Of a stretch of 9,135 nt of DNA, positions 1-5,412 are shown one piece after another. The stretch is from positions 1-9,135 of the forward strand of contig JAKAHX010000039.1 of NCBI GenBank assembly GCA_021814735.1, written 5' to 3'. Position numbers and translations under genes: made by a program. This stretch comes from Chloroflexota bacterium (GTDB lineage: Bacteria; Chloroflexota; Limnocylindria; Limnocylindrales; CSP1-4). The notes under the pieces are model-generated. The model was given only the letters and a program-made list of their open reading frames with translations. It was not told the origin of the DNA and ran no database searches. Position 1 is the first letter of the stretch; each line of letters starts with the position of its first letter.

Positions 1-532
1 GTTCGTCCGGGGCCTTCACCGCTCGCAGGGTCTCGATCCATCCCTCGGCCGGGGCGAGTTCCACCTCCGGGGCAGCCGCCTGCAGGGCCGACCAGGTCGC
101 ATGGCTCACCAGGTCGGCCTCCACCGCGACGCGCCGCACTGGTCCCCTGTCACGGCCCCGCAGCCCCGCCAGGATGCCGGCCCAGCGGTCCGGCAGGTCG
201 TAGTAGGACTCCTCGATGCGGGCGCCCGCGCACTCCTCGACGGCCTGCTCCCGGTAGCGCGAGTCGGCCAGGACCACGAGATCATCGAGGGCGACGACGA
301 AGCGCCCCGAGTCCCCCGCCACCTTCTCCTCGCCCTCGCCCAGGGCGAACCCCGTCAGGTACCGCGTGTTCTCGCGGCTCACGCCCAGGTACGCGTCGAA
401 CCCCGCAGCCGCCAGTTGGGCGCGGAACCGTTCCAGGCGCGCCGGTCGCGCCGCGGCGTCGGCCGCCTGCCAGCGCGCGAGATCCTGCGCCGAAGGCAAC
501 GCCCGGCGGGAGGCGAGAGGAAGGTCACTCAT
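1..532 (-). CDS. Xaa-Pro aminopeptidase/dipeptidase family protein (M24), N-terminal part only
   Basis: The gene runs off the left edge, so 177 N-terminal residues are visible and the metal-binding peptidase domain is missing. What is seen is a creatinase/prolidase-type N-terminal domain: RLERFRAQLAAAGFDAYLG near residues 33-51, the family hallmark NTRYLTGF (about 55-62), a strand ending in LADSRYREQA, and the closing LRAVKAPDE at about 169-177, which in this family leads into the 'pita-bread' M24 catalytic domain. Known members use two divalent metals to remove or split X-Pro peptides in the cytoplasm. The ATG at 532 overlaps the mltG stop codon as ATGA, so translation is probably coupled to mltG and no separate Shine-Dalgarno sequence is needed. 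Assigning PepP versus PepQ would need the missing part, so no gene symbol is given. The family call is firm but the substrate is not. Confidence 0.88.
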   Translation of the reverse strand, partial: MSDLPLASRRALPSAQDLARWQAADAAARPARLERFRAQLAAAGFDAYLGVSRENTRYLTGFALGEGEEKVAGDSGRFVVALDDLVVLADSRYREQAVEECAGARIEESYYDLPDRWAGILAGLRGRDRGPVRRVAVEADLVSHATWSALQAAAPEVELAPAEGWIETLRAVKAPDE

Positions 533-1800
533 GAGATGTACCCGTACTTCCGCATGTTCGCGAGCTGCTCCGCGTAGGTCCTGGCGAACGCGTGCGTGTA
601 GCTCCCGTCGTTCTTCGCCAGGAAGTAGAGGTAGCCGGTCCCGGTGTCCGGCTTGAGGGCCGCCTGGATGGAGGCGAGGCTGGGCGTGCAGATCGGTCCC
701 GGAAAGATGCCGGTCCGCTGGTAGGTCTGGTACCCGGCGAGGTCCGAGGGCAGCCTGACCGACCCGGGGCTCGCGAGCGGATCCCAGAACGAGTAGTCCC
801 GCCACTTGTCGAAGGGGAGCTTGCGCAGCTGCACGGTATCCCACCCGTAGATCACGGTCGGGTCCGCATCCATCGGCATGCCTTTCGACAGCCGATTCGC
901 GTACACCCCCGCGATCAGCGGGCGCTCCGAGCCAACTCGCGCCTCCTGCTCCACCAGGCTCGCCAGGCTGAGCACCTGGTAGAAGTTCTTGCCAGCCTGC
1001 TCGGCGGCCTGCACCGGCCCCATGCCGATGTCGGTCTGCCACTGGTCCAGCAGGTCCCGCACCATCTGCTCGGGCGTGACGTCCTCGTACACGTCGAACG
1101 TGCCGGCGCCCAGGAACCCCTCCAGCGAATGGCCCGGCGGAAGCGTGGACAGGAACGGGTAGTCGGCGATGAGCGAGGCCGGCGGGTGCATCGCCAGGTC
1201 GTAGAAGGCGTGCACGTCCATCTTGAGCGGCAGCGTCTCCAGGTAGGCCGTGATCTGCTCGATGCGCAGCCCCTCCCGCAGCTGGACCGTGACCGTCTTC
1301 ACGGGCGCCTGCTGGAGCCGGTCCACGATCGCCTGCGGCGTCATGGTCGAACTGAGCTCGTACGCGCCGGCCTCGATGCTGCCCGACAGGCCCTCGGTGA
1401 TCACCAGGTACGTCACCAGGAACGGGTCCTTCACCAGGCCCTGGGCTGCCAGGCTGTGCGCGACGTCCGCCGCTGTGGCGCCCAGCGGCACCGTGAAGTG
1501 CACGACCGTCGGGTCGGTGCCCGCGGGGTCGGTCAGCTCGGACCCCAGCTGGTTCCGCACGATCTGGGCCACGGGGCTCACGTGCAGCAGGGAGGGGTTG
1601 CTCTCGGCCATGCTGAAGACGAGCCAGTTGACCGCGGGCCCGATCGCGATCGTGGTGAGCAGCCAGAGCAGCACGAGGGCAACCACGATGACCGCCCCGG
1701 CACCCGCAATCCGGCCACGGCCACGTCCGGGGCGTGGTGCGGAGGGGCGCGGCACGTAGCGCCCGCTCCGGACGCCCTGCGCAGGGCGCTCGCCCGTCAC
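529..1800 (-). CDS. mltG: endolytic murein transglycosylase MltG
   Basis: This 423-residue protein is predicted to cleave nascent glycan strands within the chain and so end peptidoglycan polymerisation. It has a basic, Pro/Arg-rich cytosolic start (1-30) and one membrane helix (about 31-55). A LysM-like subdomain follows (about 100-135, FTVPLGATAADVAHSLAAQG), then the YceG catalytic domain. Family signatures are SLVEQEA (281-287), where Glu284 aligns with the catalytic Glu of E. coli MltG; DADPTVIYG (311-319); YQTYQRTGIFPGPICTP (357-373); and YLYFLAKNDGSYTHAFARTY (390-409). The stretch between DPTVIYG and YQTY is about 37 residues, clearly longer and more aromatic than in E. coli MltG as I remember it. 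The start is a GTG at 1800 that overlaps the ruvX stop as GTGA. Only weak purine-rich sequence lies upstream, which fits translational coupling. Confidence 0.97.
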   Translation of the reverse strand: MTGERPAQGVRSGRYVPRPSAPRPGRGRGRIAGAGAVIVVALVLLWLLTTIAIGPAVNWLVFSMAESNPSLLHVSPVAQIVRNQLGSELTDPAGTDPTVVHFTVPLGATAADVAHSLAAQGLVKDPFLVTYLVITEGLSGSIEAGAYELSSTMTPQAIVDRLQQAPVKTVTVQLREGLRIEQITAYLETLPLKMDVHAFYDLAMHPPASLIADYPFLSTLPPGHSLEGFLGAGTFDVYEDVTPEQMVRDLLDQWQTDIGMGPVQAAEQAGKNFYQVLSLASLVEQEARVGSERPLIAGVYANRLSKGMPMDADPTVIYGWDTVQLRKLPFDKWRDYSFWDPLASPGSVRLPSDLAGYQTYQRTGIFPGPICTPSLASIQAALKPDTGTGYLYFLAKNDGSYTHAFARTYAEQLANMRKYGYIS

Positions 1801-2327
1801 GCGTCCGCCCCTGTCCCGGTGCCGGCAGGGATGCCCCGGCCCTGGGTCCCGTCCCGGCCGGGCCGAGCCCCTGCCGCGGCCACCCCCGCGCGAGCATCCA
1901 GCTCGGCACGCAGGATGGCCACCGCGGCGGCACGGTCCACGCGCGCCCGCCGGCCCGTGATCGCAGCCCGGGTCGGCCGTCCTGTCGCGCGGTCCCGCCG
2001 GAGCGGCGGCTGCGCCGCCTCCGCCGCCGCGGTCGTCAGCCGCTCATCACGCCACGCCACGGGCAGCCCGGTGCGGGCCGCCATCGCGTCCCCCCAGGCC
2101 CGTGTCCGGTGCGCCTGCTCGCCCTCGCCACCGTCCATGTCGAGAGGCAGTCCGATCACCAGCTCCACGGCGCCCTGCTCGGACGCCAGCCGTGCGAGCC
2201 GTCTGGCGTCCTCGTCCGGGGTGGACCGCCGCAGGATGCCGAGCGCGCGGACATTCCCCGTCGCCTCGTCCGCCACCGCCACGCCGATCCGCCGGTCACC
2301 CACGTCGAGCCCCAGGAGCCGGCTCAC
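1797..2327 (-). CDS. ruvX: RuvX/YqgF-family RNase H-fold nuclease (putative pre-16S rRNA nuclease / Holliday junction resolvase)
   Basis: This 176-residue protein belongs to the YqgF family, linked to 16S rRNA 5'-end maturation and historically annotated as a Holliday junction resolvase. Visible motifs are LLGLDVGDRRIGVAVAD (4-20) with the first acidic residue Asp8, VELVIGLPLDMDG (54-66), WRDERLTT (92-99) and VDRAAAVAIL (130-139) with Asp131. These match the family's conserved acidic sites. The frame is open back to 2513, but the fold begins exactly at the GTG at 2327 (VSRLLGLDVG), which overlaps the upstream stop as GTGA, so I chose that start. Two departures are visible: a longer Arg-rich stretch (about 107-129) before the last motif, and a Gly/Ala-rich tail of about 30 residues after the usual end. 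The gene sits directly before mltG, a common arrangement in Gram-positive-type genomes. Confidence 0.95.
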   Translation of the reverse strand: MSRLLGLDVGDRRIGVAVADEATGNVRALGILRRSTPDEDARRLARLASEQGAVELVIGLPLDMDGGEGEQAHRTRAWGDAMAARTGLPVAWRDERLTTAAAEAAQPPLRRDRATGRPTRAAITGRRARVDRAAAVAILRAELDARAGVAAAGARPGRDGTQGRGIPAGTGTGADA

Positions 2328-4129
2328 GACCCTGACGGCCTGGGAGACGCGACGGTCAGCGTCACGCGCGCCTCGAGGGTGGGGATGGTCGTCACGAAGG
2401 ACGGCCACGTGGTGATGGAGACCTGGCCGTACTGCGCGAGGATGCTCCGCGCATCGGCGATACTGCGCCCCTTCACCTGCGCCAGCAGCGAGGCGGCATC
2501 GAGAGGATGCCATCGCTCGCCGCGCGCCGTCACCGTCACCGTGACCCGCCCGTCCTGCACCACCGGATCGCTCTCCGTGGTCCGGATCGAGTCAGGGAAG
2601 AGCGACCACCCGGCGGGGATCGCCTTCTCGAGGTAGGTGGCGGCCAGGCCGGCCAGGGGCTGCGTGGAGAGCGCCAGGACGGACCCGGCGGCGGTCGCCG
2701 TCAGCTGGAACGACGGGACGGCCGTCCCGACCAGCGCCGACGCCGCCGGCGCCGTCGAGCTGGCACCGAGCGTCGCGGTGGCGGGGACCAGGGTGGTGCC
2801 CGCGGGAGCCAGCGAGAGGCTGGCCAGCGCGCTCGTCAGCTGTGCGGCGAGCCTGGTGTCGAGCTGCTTCACCGCCGCATCGTAGTCCTGTTGGCTGACG
2901 ACCTTGGTCACGGTGCGGGTCCCACCGCTGGTCGCCGCGGGGTTGTCCACGGAGACCTGGAACGCCTGCAGCCGATTGGGCACCACGCTGATCGCGTGGG
3001 CCGGCACGTTGCCCGACGTTCCCGGCGTCACCGCCTGCACCGGGGCGCTCGCCTGGCCCGGGTTGATCGTGGTCCCCGAGACCGTCGCCCGTGGCGTCAC
3101 CACCGTGGCCTGGGTGAGGAACTGCACGCCTCCCGACGTGCCCACCGTGGTCCCCGCCGGGATGGTCACCGGGTCGATGGTGTCGTTGCTGGTGAAGGTC
3201 ACGCTGCCCGTCGCGGGCGTCTGGCTGATCTTCTGCCCGGTGGCCGGGAAGGTGCCCTCCACGCTGAGCGGGACGGGCACCTGCTGGGCCGGGATCACCA
3301 GGTTGGCGGCGTCGACCGAGGTGGCCGTGGGATCGGCGGTGACCTGCAGCGAGACCGGCCCGGCGGCCATCGTCAGCGGCGTCACCACGATCGTGGCGCT
3401 CGGCAGCACCAGGTAGGCACCCGCGCCGGCGGTCACGAGGAGCACCACGAGGACCAGCAGCGCGAGCAGGGTCCGACGGCGGCCACGCGGCCCGGAGGGC
3501 TCCCGCAGCGGACCGGCGACCGGGAGCGCACCGGCCGACCGCGCGCCGGTCGGCTGCCCGCGTCCCGGCTGGCCGCCTCCGTCCCGGCCCGCCCGCTCGT
3601 CGGCACCACCCGTCTCGGCGGCGCCGCCGATGGACCCGGTCCCGGCCCCGCCCGGCACCTCGCCCAGGGGCGTCCTGGCTCCCGGACCGGCGGGCGCGCC
3701 CGCCGGTCCCACCCCGGCCTCGGCAGCCCCTGCGCCGGCCGGCGCGTCCGGCTCAGCCGGGGACCCGGCGTCCGCGCCTCGGCGGAAGGTGGCGGACCGC
3801 AGGGAGGGCGCAGGTCCGGCCGGCACGTGGCGCTCGCGGGCCTCCTGGGCCAGCTCGTCCGCGAGCGCCTGCTCGTAGCTCGCGACCGTCGCGTAGGCCG
3901 GGAGGCCCGCCGCGATCGCGATCGCGCGGACCGCGGTCTCCGGTGCCACGATGGCCAGTCGCCGGTCGCGCGCCGCGGCCTCCCGGGCCAGCAGGCGGAA
4001 GTTGATCCGGCTCGTGGCGATGCGGGAGCCGGCCGGCAGTACCAGTGCGACGTGCGGCCCACTCGCGGTGCGCAGGCGCGCGACCGCCGTGGTGACCTCG
4101 TCGTCGACGTCCAGGTAGTGGATCGTCAT
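2324..4129 (-). CDS. membrane-anchored baseplate J/gp47-like family protein
   Basis: This 601-residue protein appears bitopic. Residues 1-98 form an alpha/beta cytosolic domain containing DVDDEVTTAVARLR (7-20), VALVLPAGSRIATSRINFRL (28-47) and LAIVAPETAVRAIAIAAGLP (58-77). A disordered Ala/Gly/Pro linker (about 102-216) leads to RRR plus one membrane helix (about 219-242). The outer part (243-601) is beta-rich: ATGSVTFTSN (306-315), TIPAGTTVGTSGGVQF (322-337), then SGGTRTVTKVVSQQDYDAA (401-419). It closes with KGRSIADARSILAQYGQVSI (553-572) and a TIP/beta-strand end. From memory this domain order matches proteins annotated 'baseplate J/gp47 family' in Patescibacteria and Chloroflexota. No phage genes lie nearby, so a cell-envelope role is more likely than a tail part. 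The biochemical function is unknown. The ATG at 4129 is 15 nt after the FtsA/PilM-like gene, and the stop overlaps the ruvX GTG. Confidence 0.8.
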   Translation of the reverse strand: MTIHYLDVDDEVTTAVARLRTASGPHVALVLPAGSRIATSRINFRLLAREAAARDRRLAIVAPETAVRAIAIAAGLPAYATVASYEQALADELAQEARERHVPAGPAPSLRSATFRRGADAGSPAEPDAPAGAGAAEAGVGPAGAPAGPGARTPLGEVPGGAGTGSIGGAAETGGADERAGRDGGGQPGRGQPTGARSAGALPVAGPLREPSGPRGRRRTLLALLVLVVLLVTAGAGAYLVLPSATIVVTPLTMAAGPVSLQVTADPTATSVDAANLVIPAQQVPVPLSVEGTFPATGQKISQTPATGSVTFTSNDTIDPVTIPAGTTVGTSGGVQFLTQATVVTPRATVSGTTINPGQASAPVQAVTPGTSGNVPAHAISVVPNRLQAFQVSVDNPAATSGGTRTVTKVVSQQDYDAAVKQLDTRLAAQLTSALASLSLAPAGTTLVPATATLGASSTAPAASALVGTAVPSFQLTATAAGSVLALSTQPLAGLAATYLEKAIPAGWSLFPDSIRTTESDPVVQDGRVTVTVTARGERWHPLDAASLLAQVKGRSIADARSILAQYGQVSITTWPSFVTTIPTLEARVTLTVASPRPSGS

Positions 4130-4144
4130 CGTGGCCAGTCTGCC

Positions 4145-5407
4145 TCAGACCTTCATGGCCCGCAGCACGCGCCGGAGGGCCGCGTCGAGGGCGGACTCCT
4201 CGGCCGCCATCTCCACCGCCTGGTAGGCCAGGCCCATCGGCGTGACGTCCTGCTGGTCGACCAGGAGGCCGGTCTGGTCCCGCACCCCCGTCACCTCGGC
4301 CGGCGCGGCCACGGCCACCTCGGGCGGCCTCGCGAAGGGGAGCCGCTTCGCGAACCCCGGGTCCCGGAGCGCCGCCTGCACCTCGGGCAGCCCGGCACCG
4401 CCACCGCACAGGTAGATGCGCCCGGGCAGCAGGTCGCCGCCCGCGAGTTCCTCGAGCACGAGCTCCACCCCGGCCGACCAGACCGCCACGTCCTCCCCGA
4501 TCACGGCCGCCACGCGGTCCCGCTCGCCCACCTCGAGGCCGCGCGCGTAGTCGATCTTGACGGCCTCGGCGCGCTGGAACGGCATGCCCAGCTGGTCGGC
4601 GAGGCTCTTCGTGAACGCCCGGCCGCCGAGCGCGAACATGCGGGTCCCCTCGATCCCGCCCGAGCGCACCAGGGCCACGTCGGTGGTGCCGCCGCCGACG
4701 TCCACGAACAGCCCGCCGGCCTGGAGCACCTGCTCGCCGCCGAGGCAGCGCGCCACGGCGAACGGTTCGGCCACCACGGCCAGCAGTTCCAGGTCGAGCT
4801 GCGCGGCCACGCTCTGCAGGGCACCCAGGTGCACGAGCGGCGCGAACGCGTTGAAGATGGCGATCCGCACGTGCCGGCCCTGGAAGCCCACCGGGTTGGT
4901 GACCGGGTAGCCGTCGATGGCGGCGCCCGTCACGGCCGCATGGACCAGTCGCACGTCGACGTTGGGGAGGCCGGTTTCCCAGGTCACCGCCCGCTCGGCC
5001 TCGCGCAGCGCCTCGCGCTGGACGCCATCGATCAGCCGCTGCAGCTCCGCCTCGGAGATGGGCTGGTCGGGCCGGCGCCGCTCCTGCGACAGGGTGGTGG
5101 TGAACCCCTTGACGAGCTCCCCGGCGATGCCGACCACCGCCTGGCTGGGCCGGAACCCCGCCATCTCCTCGGCCTCCTGCAGGGCGACCGAGCAGTTGTC
5201 GACCACCGCCGCGATGTCCGCCACGGTGCCGGACTGCATGTGGGAGAGGCCCTGCCGCTGGCGGCCCACGCCGCGCACGACGGCCGTTCCAGCGTCGTCG
5301 ATCTCGAAGACCAGCGCCTTGGCGAACTCGGTGCCGACGTCGAGCGCCGTGCAGGCAGCGGGTGCCGCCGCTCCCTCCCGACCCAGCAGCCGCCGCCAGA
5401 AGGCCAT
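4145..5407 (-). CDS. FtsA/PilM-like actin-fold ATPase with SHS2-type insertion
   Basis: This 420-residue protein is an actin-superfamily ATPase of the FtsA/PilM branch. Phosphate-1 is TALDVGTEFAKALVF (20-34), phosphate-2 is LFVDVGGGTTDVALV (233-247), and the adenosine motif is IYLCGGGAGLPEV (331-343). The FtsA-like AEAVKIDYARG lies at 280-290. The segment of about 88-180 (VVGIAGELVKGFTTTLSQER, then a helical piece) looks like the SHS2 (1C) insertion of this branch rather than the MreB or DnaK arrangement. Both ends could bind membrane: MAFWRRLLGR at the N-terminus, and ALDAALRRVLRAMKV at the C-terminus, which resembles an amphipathic helix. The open frame extends further upstream into alaS, but the domain starts at the ATG at 5407, 5 nt after the alaS stop, with GGGAG about 12 nt before it. 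In place of ftsZ or pil genes it has a bitopic membrane protein next to it, so whether it is an FtsA paralogue or a PilM analogue is unresolved. Confidence 0.88.
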   Translation of the reverse strand: MAFWRRLLGREGAAAPAACTALDVGTEFAKALVFEIDDAGTAVVRGVGRQRQGLSHMQSGTVADIAAVVDNCSVALQEAEEMAGFRPSQAVVGIAGELVKGFTTTLSQERRRPDQPISEAELQRLIDGVQREALREAERAVTWETGLPNVDVRLVHAAVTGAAIDGYPVTNPVGFQGRHVRIAIFNAFAPLVHLGALQSVAAQLDLELLAVVAEPFAVARCLGGEQVLQAGGLFVDVGGGTTDVALVRSGGIEGTRMFALGGRAFTKSLADQLGMPFQRAEAVKIDYARGLEVGERDRVAAVIGEDVAVWSAGVELVLEELAGGDLLPGRIYLCGGGAGLPEVQAALRDPGFAKRLPFARPPEVAVAAPAEVTGVRDQTGLLVDQQDVTPMGLAYQAVEMAAEESALDAALRRVLRAMKV

Positions 5408-5412
5408 GGCGC

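Noticed and set aside
2328..2513. A 62-residue N-terminal extension of RuvX
   Set aside because: The extra residues overlap the 3' end of the upstream gene, show no RuvX homology, and the fold starts precisely at the GTG at 2327.
2324..4129. A prophage or contractile-tail locus, suggested by the baseplate J-like domain
   Set aside because: No other tail, capsid, lysis or integration gene is present, and the flanking genes form an ordinary housekeeping operon.
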